From Methanobacterium sp. (GTDB taxonomy: Archaea > Methanobacteriota > Methanobacteria > Methanobacteriales > Methanobacteriaceae), in NCBI GenBank assembly GCA_020854975.1, contig JAHKLQ010000069.1, positions 1 through 11,055 of the forward strand: 11,055 nt of DNA, read 5' to 3'. Under the pieces are notes generated by a model. It searched no databases, was not told the DNA's origin, and saw nothing but the letters and a program-made list of their open reading frames with translations. Position 1 is the first letter of the stretch. Each line of letters begins with the position of its first letter. The position numbers and the translations under genes were made by a program. Positions 1 to 7,394 of the stretch are shown here, one piece after another.

Positions 1-1119
1 CAACCACTGGCAGAACAAGTCCTGGTCCAGTATGGTGGCACTCATGAAAAGCCGGATATCTGCATGGTTGAAAAGATGGTCAGCAGCATAGGTGTTAACA
101 CGGAGGGGTTTGAAGGAAACTCCCCCTGGACCGGTGTCCACTACCCAGTTATCCGGAGTGTTCTCCAGGTTACGTGAAAGTTCGCTCAGGTTCATTTTCA
201 TCCGGTTAACACGATCTGCGGATCTTTTAGGGATTTTTTTAAGGTCAATATCCTGATAATCATCGTAAAGTGATTCTACAAACAGTATCCATTCCTGGGG
301 CTCCTTATGTTTCATCATACTAGGGGGTATGGTTTTTTTGATTTCACGCTGCAGACGCCGATTGTACAGGTTTACTTCCAGACGCTGCATTAACTTGTTT
401 TCTAGATTATGAGCCTCATCCAACACCATCAGATGTCGTTTTCCGAAGTGTTTAACATAGTTTAATTCCAGTAGTGCGTAATCATAGTTCATTAAGGTTA
501 TAGTGCTTTCTACGGCCTGTGCTTTCTGATCCCAGTAGCGGCATCGGTCATTGGAACGGAAATAGATGGGACTGCCAAAAGCATCCTGAAATGCGTGCAT
601 TTCGCCATCAAATTGTGATTTGCTGATCCCGTAGTCACAGACGAATTTCTGGGTGCTGGGGGTGGTCTGACAGGTTCCCTGATCACAACTGTACTCCAAT
701 CCCTCGTTCTGGCATAGGAAGTTGCCCCGGCCTTTAACCATTGGGTAGCCGAATTCTGAAGCATACTGGGATTGGAGCTGTTTGGTCATGGTGAGCACAT
801 AGGCGGGCTGGTAAAGCCTGGCTAGGGTGGTAGCCACTGCTGATTTCCCTGTACCAGTACCAGCCTCCAGGATGATGTTGGAGTAGCCACGTTCAATGGC
901 CTCCCTGATCTCATCTATTATATCCAGCTGCCCTTCCCGGGGGGATTGGAAGGGGAATTTTTCGATTATGTCCTCATCAATGTGAGGGTATTGTCTTTTG
1001 ATAGCCTTGATCCTCGAAGTTGATATTTTAGGCGCATCTACCCGTTGGGATCCTCCAGGTGGGCATATGCATCTGTCTTTTATCATTCCACACTTGTCAC
1101 AGAAGAAGCCGTTTTCCAT
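1..1119 (-). CDS. XPD/DinG-like ATP-dependent DNA helicase, N-terminal part (cut by left edge)
   Basis: This is a superfamily 2 helicase of the Rad3/XPD/DinG type, expected to unwind DNA 5'-3' in repair or recombination. 373 codons are present and the C-terminal helicase half lies outside the window. Walker A (AGTGTGKS) is at residues 86-93, the DEAH box at 234-237 and motif III (MSATI) at 359-363. Between motifs Ia and II the stretch KGRGNFLC (129-136) is followed by Cys145, 150, 161 and 193. Four of these five cysteines probably hold the Fe-S cluster typical of XPD. Before the helicase core there is a short cysteine knuckle (CDKCG at 7-11, then CIC at 17-19) that could bind zinc. The ATG at 1119 is the first in-frame start. 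It has no Shine-Dalgarno site, and a TATA box is centred about 27 nt upstream, so a leaderless mRNA is likely. The family is secure; the exact cellular role is not. Confidence 0.9.
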   Translation of the reverse strand, partial: MENGFFCDKCGMIKDRCICPPGGSQRVDAPKISTSRIKAIKRQYPHIDEDIIEKFPFQSPREGQLDIIDEIREAIERGYSNIILEAGTGTGKSAVATTLARLYQPAYVLTMTKQLQSQYASEFGYPMVKGRGNFLCQNEGLEYSCDQGTCQTTPSTQKFVCDYGISKSQFDGEMHAFQDAFGSPIYFRSNDRCRYWDQKAQAVESTITLMNYDYALLELNYVKHFGKRHLMVLDEAHNLENKLMQRLEVNLYNRRLQREIKKTIPPSMMKHKEPQEWILFVESLYDDYQDIDLKKIPKRSADRVNRMKMNLSELSRNLENTPDNWVVDTGPGGVSFKPLRVNTYAADHLFNHADIRLFMSATILDQDLFCQWL

Positions 1120-1422
1120 AGCATGTTATATTTTGGTAGTGGTATAAATACCTAAAGTATTCACAGCGTAAAAATAGGTTTCATCAAAATTGGTTTCCCT
1201 TACGAACTTTAAATGTGTTTATTTAAATTTAGTCCGGATGATACTCTTAAAAGGCTTTGATCTAAATGTAAGGGGGATAATAACTTTTTTTGAGGGTTCT
1301 TGTAAACCAGATATTAATAATAACATTTCTAGATATTTTAATAAAATAGTTACTTGGATTTGGATGGGTCTTAGATCAAGGTTTTGGTAGAAAACATTAG
1401 TAAAAGAATTTGAGGAATACCC
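1120..1422. other. AT-rich spacer between divergent helicase and cbiL genes
   Basis: Apart from the helicase TATA box, I see no supportable gene in this stretch. A 66-codon open frame at 1190-1390 (plus) has no ribosome-binding site, no recognisable motif and a composition like the flanking spacer, so I do not call it. The only structure is an inverted repeat of about 10 of 11 bases (CTTTGATCTAA at 1255-1265, TTAGATCAAGG at 1371-1381) separated by 105 nt, which may be chance. Confidence 0.5.
1143..1150 (-). promoter_or_regulatory. TATA box of the helicase gene (leaderless promoter)
   Basis: On the minus strand the sequence TATTTATA lies centred about 27 nt upstream of the helicase ATG at 1119. 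In archaea transcription starts roughly 25-28 nt after the TATA centre, so the transcript would begin at or next to the start codon. No GGTG or GGAG motif lies between them, which agrees with a leaderless message. The surrounding 12 bp (1141-1152) are nearly palindromic. Confidence 0.55.
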
Positions 1423-1430
1423 TTATATTA
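1423..1430 (+). promoter_or_regulatory. Putative TATA box of cbiL
   Basis: TTATATTA lies about 66 nt before the cbiL start. Transcription would begin near 1453 and give a leader of about 40 nt that carries the GGTG ribosome-binding motif at 1482-1485. No known riboswitch fold was recognised in the leader. Confidence 0.4.
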
Positions 1431-1492
1431 TCATTACATAAAATAGAAGACCAGTATTAGTATTATTGTTACTTTAAATTCGGTGTTTTATC

Positions 1493-2215
1493 ATGAACAT
1501 GAATAAAGGCAAACTCATAGGCATTGGTGTGGGTCCAGGAGACCCGGAATTACTCACAGTTAAGGCAGTGAAAACCTTAAAACATGTTCCGGTGATTTGT
1601 GCACCCAAATCATCCCAGAACAAACCAAGCGTAGCACTATCCATAGTTCAGGGAATTTTGGATGGTCGTAAAGATGAATATGTAACTATTGAACCATTGT
1701 TCCCCATGATTGAGGATAAAAAAGCCCTGAAAAGTTACTGGGCCGGAGCTGCAGAACTAATTATTCAGGAATTAGATGAAGGCCGGGATGTTTCTTTCAT
1801 CACCTTGGGAGATCCATCAGTATACAGCACATTTTCCTATGTTGCCAAGATAATAGGGGATCAGGGCTATTCTGTGGAGATGATACCAGGAATAAATTCA
1901 TTTACAGGTTGTGCTGCCAGTGCTGGTATCACCCTGGGTGAAAAGGATGAAATTATCCTGGTGGTGCCCAAGGTGGATCAGCGACTGGAAGAACTACTGG
2001 AACATGCAGATACAGCAGTGATTATGAAGACCTCCCGCCACTCCCAGATGTTGGAAGAGATCATAGACAAGGACCCTCGGGACAAAACAGTTATTTCAGT
2101 CCAAAACTGCAGTATGGAAGATGAAAAGGTTTTTGATGGTTTTGCAAAGAAGGGAAAATACCTTTCCACAACCATAGTCAAATTCAATGGTTCACAAGAC
2201 CATGAAACCCAATGA
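1493..2215 (+). CDS. cbiL: Cobalt-factor II (precorrin-2) C20-methyltransferase CbiL
   Basis: This enzyme transfers a methyl group from S-adenosylmethionine to C20 of the corrinoid precursor in the anaerobic (early cobalt) cobamide pathway, needed in methanogens for the corrinoid-dependent Mtr methyltransferase. The 240-residue length is usual for CbiL. Hallmarks of the tetrapyrrole methylase family are visible: GVGPGDPELLT at residues 12-22, the LGDPSVYST loop at 105-113 that forms part of the SAM pocket, and PGINSF at 132-137. The PGDPELLT and YST signatures fit CbiL better than CbiF, CbiH or CbiE. The ATG at 1493 lies 7 nt after GGTG (1482-1485); a second in-frame ATG at 1499 is less well spaced. 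It stands alone here: the next gene has its own promoter, and a T-rich stretch at about 2217-2247 probably ends the transcript. Confidence 0.88.
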   Translation: MNMNKGKLIGIGVGPGDPELLTVKAVKTLKHVPVICAPKSSQNKPSVALSIVQGILDGRKDEYVTIEPLFPMIEDKKALKSYWAGAAELIIQELDEGRDVSFITLGDPSVYSTFSYVAKIIGDQGYSVEMIPGINSFTGCAASAGITLGEKDEIILVVPKVDQRLEELLEHADTAVIMKTSRHSQMLEEIIDKDPRDKTVISVQNCSMEDEKVFDGFAKKGKYLSTTIVKFNGSQDHETQ

Positions 2216-2216
2216 A

Positions 2217-2247
2217 AATCTTTAATTCTTTTTCAAACAATTTTTCT
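2217..2247 (+). terminator. U-rich terminator after cbiL
   Basis: Directly after the cbiL stop codon there are several short T runs (TTTAATT, TTTTT, TTTTT) with no stem. This is the usual form of an archaeal intrinsic terminator. It is consistent with a fresh TATA box before the next gene. Confidence 0.4.
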
Positions 2248-2302
2248 AATAGTATTTTGAGAATAGACACATTAAACGGTTTTATTTTCGTGATGGATAA
2301 GG

Positions 2303-2308
2303 TTATAT
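2303..2308 (+). promoter_or_regulatory. Putative TATA box of the DUF447 gene
   Basis: TTATAT lies 35-40 nt upstream of the ATG at 2343. Transcription would start near 2332, leaving a leader of about 11 nt with only a partial ribosome-binding motif (GTGA, 2333-2336). Confidence 0.4.
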
Positions 2309-2342
2309 CCGTCAAAGTAGAAATTATTAATCGTGAGATAAT

Positions 2343-2972
2343 ATGACTTTAAATCTATATTCCTTAAACATGGATAAAGGCCTTCATTATGAGGCCATTG
2401 TAACTACACAAAATGAAGATGGAACCCCAAATGCCGCCCCCATGGGGGTGATCTGCAAAGGACCAGATCAGGTAGTACTCAGACTCCACGAAGGATCACA
2501 CACCATAGCCAATGTAAAACGAGAAAAAAAGTTCTATGTGAATTTATCCCGAGATCCACTTCTTTTCACATATTCTCTCATAAGTAACCCTCCATCTACC
2601 GAGTTTAAGAAAGAAAAACATGGATTTTCCCTGAAAAATGCAGATGCATCATTTTTTGGCCAGGTACATCATGAAAAGAAAGTAGAAAAAAAGGATGCTA
2701 TGGGTGAAAATGTTACCCTCATGTTCCACTCCCAGGTTCAGGATATAAAACAGTATAAAACAGAATCCGAACCACTCAACCGGGCCATCTGTGGGATAAT
2801 TGAGGCCCTGGTGAATCTTAGCAGGGTTAAAAGGGCACCTGTAGAGAAAAAAAAGGAATACACGGATAGGATGAAGGAGATATCCCGAGTAGTGAACCGT
2901 GTGGGGGGAGTTGAACATAAAGAAGCCATAGAACTTATTAAAAAGGAGTTCGAAATAAGGGTCAAAGGATAA
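2343..2972 (+). CDS. DUF447 family protein, predicted flavin-binding split-barrel
   Basis: This 209-residue soluble protein matches the archaeal DUF447 family. The recognisable part is the N-terminal half: residues 17-21 (YEAIVTT type strand), PNAAPMGV at 29-36, then [11 protein letters not shown] at 44-54 and FYVNLSRDP at 64-72. This layout resembles the FMN-binding split barrel of pyridoxamine-phosphate-oxidase-like and flavin-reductase-like proteins. The C-terminal third (about 145-205) is charged and helical, with many Lys and Glu. The substrate is unknown. I recall DUF447 genes also appearing with tetrahydromethanopterin-linked C1 genes in some bacteria, but nothing in this window tests that link. 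The gene is followed after 21 nt by the MetX-like hydrolase, so the two are probably co-transcribed. Family call is good; function is inference. Confidence 0.8.
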   Translation: MTLNLYSLNMDKGLHYEAIVTTQNEDGTPNAAPMGVICKGPDQVVLRLHEGSHTIANVKREKKFYVNLSRDPLLFTYSLISNPPSTEFKKEKHGFSLKNADASFFGQVHHEKKVEKKDAMGENVTLMFHSQVQDIKQYKTESEPLNRAICGIIEALVNLSRVKRAPVEKKKEYTDRMKEISRVVNRVGGVEHKEAIELIKKEFEIRVKG

Positions 2973-2993
2973 AGATTACAGGTGTGAACTAGT

Positions 2994-3968
2994 TTGCTTG
3001 AAAAAGAATATCACATTTTAAAAGATTTCCAGTTGGAATCCGGAGAGGTTATCCCAGATTTAACCATGGAATACGCGGTTCAGGGAACTAAAAAGCTTGA
3101 TGAGGATGGAAAAATAACCAATGCCTTTCTATATCTTCATGGTTGGAGTGGGGATTGCAATTCTGTGGAAAACCTTAACCCTGTAATTGGCCCAGGAAAG
3201 GTTATTGATACCAACCAGTTTTGCGTGATAAGTACCACTGCTTTAGGAACACCCGGATCATCCAGCCCATCCACCACCAGTAGGGGAACAGCTTTCCCAG
3301 AATACAGTATTAAAGACCTGGCAGTAGCCCAGTATGAATTGTTAACACAGGGTTTAGGCATTGAACACCTCCGGGGTATTATGGGTACATCCATGGGTGG
3401 TTTCCAGGCTCTTCACTGGGCATTAGAGTATCCTTATTTCATGGATTTCATGATACTGCATGCCACCAGTCATCATTTTTCCAACCGGATGTTTGGTGTT
3501 TACAACCTCATGAGCGAGATCATTGAAGATGATACTGAATATAACCAGGGAAAATATACAAAAAATCCTACAAAAGCAATGGAAAAGGTAGCTTACCTCA
3601 GTTACCTCTGGTCATTAGCCCCGGATAACTATGAAGAATGTTTCCAATCCAAAAAAGAATTTCTGGAAGGAGTTAAAGAGAGAAAAGCTGACTCAGTTGA
3701 TTGGGATGCTAATGATTTAGTATGGAGAAACAAAGCTGTTTTTAATCATGATTTAACCCATGAACTATCCAGAATAGAGGTTCCTTCCCTGGTGATTGGC
3801 ATCCAGCAGGATCAGATTGTTGATGAAAAATTCAGTTTAAGACCTTTATATGAAGGTCTTCCCCAGGCAGAACTATTCATCTATCAGTCTATCTGGGGAC
3901 ATTATGGTTGTATTAGGGATGTTTCAAAGTCTTCAGAAGCTATTGAGAAATTTTTAGCTGATAAATAA
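2994..3968 (+). CDS. MetX-like alpha/beta hydrolase (homoserine acetyltransferase family)
   Basis: A 324-residue alpha/beta-hydrolase of the homoserine O-acetyltransferase family. The oxyanion region HGWSGD is at 49-54, the nucleophile elbow GTSMGG at 131-136 (Ser133), the likely acid is Asp273 (QQDQ), and the likely base is His303 (WGHYG). [11 protein letters not shown] (84-94) and the segment after the elbow ([10 protein letters not shown]) are typical of MetX. However, the usual ending GHDAFL is replaced by GHYGCIRD, and the protein is shorter than typical MetX, which runs at about 370 residues or more. It could therefore be an esterase or acyltransferase with another acceptor. The start is TTG at 2994, 9 nt after GGTG (2981-2984); an in-frame stop at 2985-2987 rules out anything earlier. 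It lies 21 nt after the DUF447 gene and ends one base before the msvR stop on the other strand. Confidence 0.75.
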   Translation: MLEKEYHILKDFQLESGEVIPDLTMEYAVQGTKKLDEDGKITNAFLYLHGWSGDCNSVENLNPVIGPGKVIDTNQFCVISTTALGTPGSSSPSTTSRGTAFPEYSIKDLAVAQYELLTQGLGIEHLRGIMGTSMGGFQALHWALEYPYFMDFMILHATSHHFSNRMFGVYNLMSEIIEDDTEYNQGKYTKNPTKAMEKVAYLSYLWSLAPDNYEECFQSKKEFLEGVKERKADSVDWDANDLVWRNKAVFNHDLTHELSRIEVPSLVIGIQQDQIVDEKFSLRPLYEGLPQAELFIYQSIWGHYGCIRDVSKSSEAIEKFLADK

Positions 3969-3969
3969 T

Positions 3970-4728
3970 TTAATTTTTAGTTTTAACCAGGAACTGACAG
4001 TAGTCATCGCCCTGGGCATAGCATTTAACTTCTTCCACTTCCACCTGTTCCTGGTAGTATTTGGAGAAGAATGCTTCCAGTACTCCTGAGTCAAAGGCAC
4101 AGGCTGGTTTTCCAACCTGGGGCAGATCTTCACATTCAAAACAGTCATAGGCCTGAATAATAATAGGATCAAAGCTTTTAATTTCAATTCGTCCTAACTG
4201 GTTGTTTTCCCAGAATTCGCCAATATTTCCAATAAATTTGTTGATGTCCGGGTTTTGTAATTTTTTATAAAAAGTTTTTCCCACTTTACAACCTGCACTA
4301 TGTAATATGGGGTCGATATTTATCCCTTCATCCATAAGGGATACTCTAATTGCTCTGAACATGAATCTGAAGAATTTGAGTGGGTCATCTGATTCTAAAA
4401 TTTGGTCCTCCAGACACTGGTCAAGTTCATCTTCGATTATTTTTTCAGGGGAAACATCACCTAAAAACCTGGAGTTGATGAAATAAATTTTTTTCCGACG
4501 GTCTTCAGGGTCTATTACCCAGTCTATTATTCCTGCATCCTCCAGATCCTGTAGGTGTGCCGAGATGGTTGATTTGGATCTATGGGTGGAAGAAACAATT
4601 TGGGATCCACTCTTACCTCCTTCTTTGAGGATGGATAGGATCTGTGCCTTTATAGGGCTTTGAATAACATTCACACCTGACTTGGTGGAAAATATTTTTA
4701 TACGACTTTTAGTGTTTACAGGGGTCAT
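3970..4728 (-). CDS. msvR: MsvR-type redox-sensing transcription regulator (winged helix + V4R)
   Basis: This is a DNA-binding repressor specific to methanogens that senses redox state through cysteines; in Methanothermobacter it controls itself and the neighbouring fpaA operon. Taking the ATG at 4728, the protein has 252 residues. An ArsR-like winged helix spans about 18-90, with helix-turn-helix residues around [19 protein letters not shown] and the wing [15 protein letters not shown]4R domain spans about 115-252. Its cysteines are visible: CFEC (196, 199), Cys210, Cys236 and Cys244, plus Cys105 and Cys147. The CxxC, C, C, C pattern is the classic V4R zinc/thiol set. I chose ATG 4728 because GAGGG precedes it at good spacing; an in-frame TTG at 4746 would add six residues but has no such site. 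It is divergent from fprA, which is strong support from context. Confidence 0.92.
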   Translation of the reverse strand: MTPVNTKSRIKIFSTKSGVNVIQSPIKAQILSILKEGGKSGSQIVSSTHRSKSTISAHLQDLEDAGIIDWVIDPEDRRKKIYFINSRFLGDVSPEKIIEDELDQCLEDQILESDDPLKFFRFMFRAIRVSLMDEGINIDPILHSAGCKVGKTFYKKLQNPDINKFIGNIGEFWENNQLGRIEIKSFDPIIIQAYDCFECEDLPQVGKPACAFDSGVLEAFFSKYYQEQVEVEEVKCYAQGDDYCQFLVKTKN

Positions 4729-4748
4729 TATAGTCCCTCTATTCAATT

Positions 4749-4829
4749 TTTATCATGATATGGGGTTATAATCTTTATCATGATGGGTTATGCTATTGTA
4801 ATTTTAATCTGAGTTATACACTTTATCAT
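4749..4829. repeat. TTTATCATGAT repeats around the msvR-proximal promoter
   Basis: TTTATCATGAT occurs at 4749-4759 and 4774-4784, and TTTATCAT again at 4822-4829. The first includes the perfect palindrome TATCATGATA (4751-4760). The first two flank the likely msvR TATA box (4764-4773, minus strand), one on each side. They differ from the TTCG-type boxes near fprA. Confidence 0.5.
4764..4773 (-). promoter_or_regulatory. Putative msvR TATA box
   Basis: On the minus strand GATTATAACC is centred about 40 nt before the msvR ATG at 4728. Transcription would start near 4741 and the leader would hold the GAGGG motif. A competing TATA-like sequence for the same direction sits inside the inverted repeat at 4836-4859 and would give a leader of about 90 nt. 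Confidence 0.4.
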
Positions 4830-4835
4830 ATTAAT

Positions 4836-4859
4836 GGTTCGTATATATAAATACGTTCG
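4836..4859. promoter_or_regulatory. MsvR-type operator A, overlapping a TATA-like core
   Basis: This 24-bp box contains the perfect inverted repeat CGTAT-N6-ATACG (4840-4844 and 4851-4855), flanked by GGTT on the left and TTCG on the right. It matches the box at 4892-4915 in 18 of 24 positions. Its centre is TATATATAAATA, readable as a TATA box on either strand. GTTCG at 4855-4859 also pairs with CGAAC at 4868-4872. TTCGTA/TACGAA half-sites are known for MsvR in Methanothermobacter; that MsvR binds here is inferred. Confidence 0.6.
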
Positions 4860-4879
4860 TTTGGGTGCGAACAGTAAGA

Positions 4880-4888
4880 TTTATATAT
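4880..4888 (+). promoter_or_regulatory. Likely TATA box of fprA
   Basis: TTTATATAT is centred near 4884 and would place the transcription start near 4911, inside operator B. The leader would be about 63 nt, include operator C, and end with the ribosome-binding site GGTGA at 4965-4969, four bases before the ATG. Confidence 0.55.
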
Positions 4889-4891
4889 GTT

Positions 4892-4915
4892 GGTCCGTAT
4901 ACTACCATACGTTCG
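4892..4915. promoter_or_regulatory. MsvR-type operator B at the fprA transcription start
   Basis: This is the second copy of the 24-bp box, with the same perfect CGTAT-N6-ATACG core (4896-4900 and 4907-4911) and the same TTCG tail. It sits directly downstream of the fprA TATA box and covers the expected start site, where a bound protein would block RNA polymerase. Confidence 0.6.
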
Positions 4916-4921
4916 GGAGCA

Positions 4922-4941
4922 CACGAACCAATATGTTCGTG
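4922..4941. promoter_or_regulatory. MsvR-type operator C in the fprA leader
   Basis: A perfect 7-bp inverted repeat, CACGAAC-N6-GTTCGTG. Its centre is 28 bp from the centre of operator B, which in turn is 56 bp from operator A. It shares the six-base spacer and the TTCG/CGAA element with the other two boxes. Being inside the predicted leader, it could also fold as an RNA hairpin, but the DNA-operator reading is preferred. Confidence 0.6.
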
Positions 4942-4973
4942 CATAGAACAATCAGACAAAACTTGGTGAAATC

Positions 4974-6197
4974 ATGAAAGCAGAATCGAAAAAGATTAAA
5001 GAAGGAGTATACTGGGTAGGAGTTTTAGACTGGGACATTAGAAAATACCACGGTTACACATTAAAAGGAACCAGCTACAATGCTTACCTTGTCTTTGGAG
5101 ATGATAAAGTAGCTTTAATAGACAACGCTTACCCTGGAAACTTCCCAGAGTTAATGGCCAGAGTGGAAGATGCTTTTGGTAAGGAAGGAAAAGAAGTTAA
5201 CATTGATGTTATAATTCAAAACCATGTGGAAAAAGATCACAGCGGCGTTCTACCAGAACTACACCGAAAATTCCCTGAAGCACCAATATACTGTACAGAA
5301 ATAGCAGTAGATGGATTACTTAAACATTTCCCATCACTGGAAGGTGCAGAATTCATTAAGGTAGGAACTGGCGAAGCCCTGGATCTGGGTGGTAAAACCC
5401 TGGCATTTTTAGAAGCATTCCTCCTACACTGGCCAGACAGCATGTTCACCCTCCTGGCAGAAGAAGGCATATTATTTCCAAACGACGCATTCGGACAGCA
5501 CCTGTGCTTACCCCAACTATATGACCATGAAATACCAGAACATGTCCTTATGGATGCTACCAAGAAGTTTTACGCTAACCTGATAACCCCCTTATCTAAA
5601 CTGGTTTTAAAGAAATTCCAGGAAGTCACAGACCTGGGACTTCTGGAGCAGATAAAAATGATTGCACCAGCACATGGTCAGATCTGGACAGACCCCATGA
5701 AGGTTATTGGAGCTTACAGTTCATGGGCCACTGGAGAATGTCAGGATAAAATCACCATAATCTACGACACCATGCACCAATCAACCCAGAAAATGGCCCA
5801 TGCCATTGCAGAGGGAGTTATGAGTGAAGATGTAGAAGTGGTAATGTATTACCTGCACGAAGATGAACGGAGTGAAATTGTAAAAGACATCCTGGACAGT
5901 AAAGCCATAGCCCTGGGAGCACCCACTATCTATGATGAACCATATCCCAGTGTTGGAGACCTGATCTACTACTTACGTGGATTGAAATTCAACAGAACCA
6001 GCAGAGAAAAGCTGGCTGTCACTTTCGGATCCATGGGAGGACAGGGCGGAGCCCCAGAAACCCTGGCTCGAGATCTTAAAGAGTGCGGTTTCCAAGTGAA
6101 GGAAGAATATGAAGTTTATTATGTTCCTAACCAGTCAGAACTCGATAAATGCTTCGAAACAGGTAAAAAACTGGCTCAGGAGATAAAAACTCTTTAA
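4974..6197 (+). CDS. fprA: F420H2 oxidase FprA (flavodiiron protein)
   Basis: A cytoplasmic enzyme that uses reduced coenzyme F420 to reduce O2 to water, protecting oxygen-sensitive methanogenesis enzymes; the Methanothermobacter homologue is also named FpaA. The 407 residues split into an N-terminal metallo-beta-lactamase-like domain (about 1-255) and a C-terminal flavodoxin domain (about 258-405). All di-iron ligands are present: His84, Glu86, Asp88 and His89 in NHVEKDHSG, then His152, Asp171 and His234. The FMN phosphate loop is [10 protein letters not shown] (265-274). No rubredoxin domain is attached, as expected for the F420-dependent branch. The ATG at 4974 follows GGTGA by four bases. 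It is the first gene of the operon fprA, rubrerythrin, rubredoxin-fusion, and is probably repressed by the divergent msvR product. The reaction is known for the family and not shown by the sequence alone. Confidence 0.93.
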   Translation: MKAESKKIKEGVYWVGVLDWDIRKYHGYTLKGTSYNAYLVFGDDKVALIDNAYPGNFPELMARVEDAFGKEGKEVNIDVIIQNHVEKDHSGVLPELHRKFPEAPIYCTEIAVDGLLKHFPSLEGAEFIKVGTGEALDLGGKTLAFLEAFLLHWPDSMFTLLAEEGILFPNDAFGQHLCLPQLYDHEIPEHVLMDATKKFYANLITPLSKLVLKKFQEVTDLGLLEQIKMIAPAHGQIWTDPMKVIGAYSSWATGECQDKITIIYDTMHQSTQKMAHAIAEGVMSEDVEVVMYYLHEDERSEIVKDILDSKAIALGAPTIYDEPYPSVGDLIYYLRGLKFNRTSREKLAVTFGSMGGQGGAPETLARDLKECGFQVKEEYEVYYVPNQSELDKCFETGKKLAQEIKTL

Positions 6198-6202
6198 TGG
6201 TA

Positions 6203-6216
6203 TTTTTTTTAAAAAC
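6203..6216 (+). terminator. U8 tract between fprA and the rubrerythrin gene
   Basis: Eight consecutive T residues at 6203-6210, followed by a run of A residues, lie just after the fprA stop. Such a tract can act as a partial archaeal terminator and would lower downstream expression relative to fprA. The adjoining TTTAAAAA could instead serve as a weak TATA box for the rubrerythrin gene, with a start near 6239. Confidence 0.3.
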
Positions 6217-6260
6217 AAATTTAAGAATCAAACACTAAAAAATAGATGGGAGGAATGTAA

Positions 6261-6677
6261 ATGGATTTGATAAATGAACATGAAATCGGAATTTGTAAAG
6301 GAACAGACATGGAAAAAGCAGTACAGGCCAATTTTAACGGTGAAACACAGGAAGTAGGCATGTACCTGGCCATGGCCAGATTAGCCCAGAGAGAAGGGCT
6401 TCCAGAAGTAGCAGAAGTACTGAAGACCATAGCCTGGGAAGAAGCAGAGCACGCGTCCCATTTTGCAGAAATGAATGCAGTGATAAAACCCACCCTCAAA
6501 GAGAATCTGGAGATGATGCTGGAAGGGGAAACCATGGCTAACAAGGAGAAAAAAGCTGCAGCCAAAAAAGCCAAAGAATGTGACATTGACCCTGCCCATG
6601 ATTTCTTCGATGAAAGTTCCCGGGATGAAGCCCGACATGCCAGGATGCTTAAAGGACTTCTGGAGAGATACTTCTAA
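6261..6677 (+). CDS. Rubrerythrin ferritin-like domain protein lacking rubredoxin domain
   Basis: A 138-residue di-iron protein expected to reduce hydrogen peroxide. The four-helix ferritin-like core carries the carboxylate/histidine ligands: Glu28 (NGETQE), Glu61 and His64 in EEAEH, Glu82 and Glu90 (NLEMMLEGE), and Glu123 and His126 in DEARH. The motifs [12 protein letters not shown] and [17 protein letters not shown] are those I associate with reverse rubrerythrins, whose rubredoxin domain sits at the N terminus. Here that domain is absent and only a short leader with Cys12 remains. No CxxC pair exists, so electrons must come from another protein; the rubredoxin-fusion gene 40 nt downstream is the natural partner. 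The ribosome-binding site GGAGG (6249-6253) is strong and lies 7 nt before the ATG. It corresponds to the rub gene of the fpaA operon in Methanothermobacter. Confidence 0.88.
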   Translation: MDLINEHEIGICKGTDMEKAVQANFNGETQEVGMYLAMARLAQREGLPEVAEVLKTIAWEEAEHASHFAEMNAVIKPTLKENLEMMLEGETMANKEKKAAAKKAKECDIDPAHDFFDESSRDEARHARMLKGLLERYF

Positions 6678-6717
6678 TCCTCCAAAATCCCTTTTTAAAA
6701 TAGTTAGGAGGCAAAAA

Positions 6718-7329
6718 GTGGATTATCAGTGTGAAATATGTCACTACATCTACCAAAGTGAAAAAGGAGATCCCGAAAGCGATGTGGAACCCGGAACTTC
6801 TTTCGGTGACATTCCTCTGGATTGGGCCTGTCCCCGTTGCGGTATAGATAAATCAATGTTCCAGCCAATGGATCAGGAGATCAAGCAGCCTAAAGGTAAG
6901 GATCCTCTACTAATAATGGTATTGGGACTTACCACAGGACTATGGACCATAGCCGGGACAGGATCATACTCAGTAACTCGTCAAATTGGTCGCACCTTTC
7001 TGGATGAACTCAAATCCAGGAATTACAATTTCCATGATAGTGAAACCTCCCTAAAATCCGTCCGCAACTACTTCGTGGAAAATCATCATATGGCTGGAGA
7101 TATTGAATATTCCATCAAAGATGATGAAGTAGACCTTAAAGTGAAAAATTGCCGTTTTTTCCCAGTTTGCAGCCAATTAGAAAATCAGGGAGTGTTAATA
7201 ACCACCTGTCCTTACACCAACACTGCAGCCAGGGCCATGGAAGAAGCCACTGGGTACCGGTTCAGGATCAGTAAAGAAACCCATGGATTCGGACACCAGA
7301 TACGATTAAAAAAAGTTTCAAAGGTTTAA
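6718..7329 (+). CDS. Rubredoxin fused to a V4R-like cysteine-containing domain
   Basis: 203 residues in two parts. Residues 1-50 are a full rubredoxin: CEIC (Cys5, Cys8) and CPRC (Cys38, Cys41), with the usual [13 protein letters not shown] core; it would bind one Fe and carry electrons, probably to the rubrerythrin. After a short linker, residues 62-203 form a domain I do not firmly recognise, with Cys145, Cys151 and Cys164 (TTCP) and His123, 124, 189 and 193. By eye it lines up with the V4R part of MsvR: GRTF against GKTF, a VEN..GDIE against a [10 protein letters not shown] segment, and NC against DC. The final V4R cysteine pair is missing. The start is GTG at 6718, six bases after GGAGG (6707-6711). 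The frame stays open upstream to 6580, but that part overlaps the rubrerythrin gene. It probably corresponds to rlp of Methanothermobacter. Confidence 0.82.
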   Translation: MDYQCEICHYIYQSEKGDPESDVEPGTSFGDIPLDWACPRCGIDKSMFQPMDQEIKQPKGKDPLLIMVLGLTTGLWTIAGTGSYSVTRQIGRTFLDELKSRNYNFHDSETSLKSVRNYFVENHHMAGDIEYSIKDDEVDLKVKNCRFFPVCSQLENQGVLITTCPYTNTAARAMEEATGYRFRISKETHGFGHQIRLKKVSKV

Positions 7330-7394
7330 TATTTCATATAATGTTTTTATTTTAAGATCAAAACGAAAACTACCTATTTACCTACCAACACAGC

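Noticed and set aside
510..764. Minus-strand open frame of 84 codons
   Set aside because: It lies wholly inside the helicase gene in another frame and shows no motif.
1255..1381. Long-range inverted repeat as a mobile-element border
   Set aside because: The arms are only about 10 bases, no target-site duplication or transposase is present, and chance is likely in AT-rich DNA.
1190..1390. 66-codon plus-strand open frame in the spacer before cbiL
   Set aside because: No ribosome-binding site, no domain, and the composition of ordinary AT-rich spacer.
1431..1492. Possible cobalamin riboswitch before cbiL
   Set aside because: The leader is about 40 nt, far too short, with no conserved B12-box sequence.
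2649..2965. Minus-strand open frames within the DUF447 gene
   Set aside because: Shadows of a gene with clear family motifs on the plus strand.
4729..4746. TTG start at 4746 for msvR
   Set aside because: It adds only six residues without a ribosome-binding site; the ATG at 4728 has GAGGG at good spacing.
6580..6717. In-frame upstream extension of the rubredoxin-fusion gene to an ATG at 6580
   Set aside because: It overlaps the rubrerythrin coding region in another frame, and GGAGG at 6707-6711 points to the GTG at 6718, where the rubredoxin domain begins.
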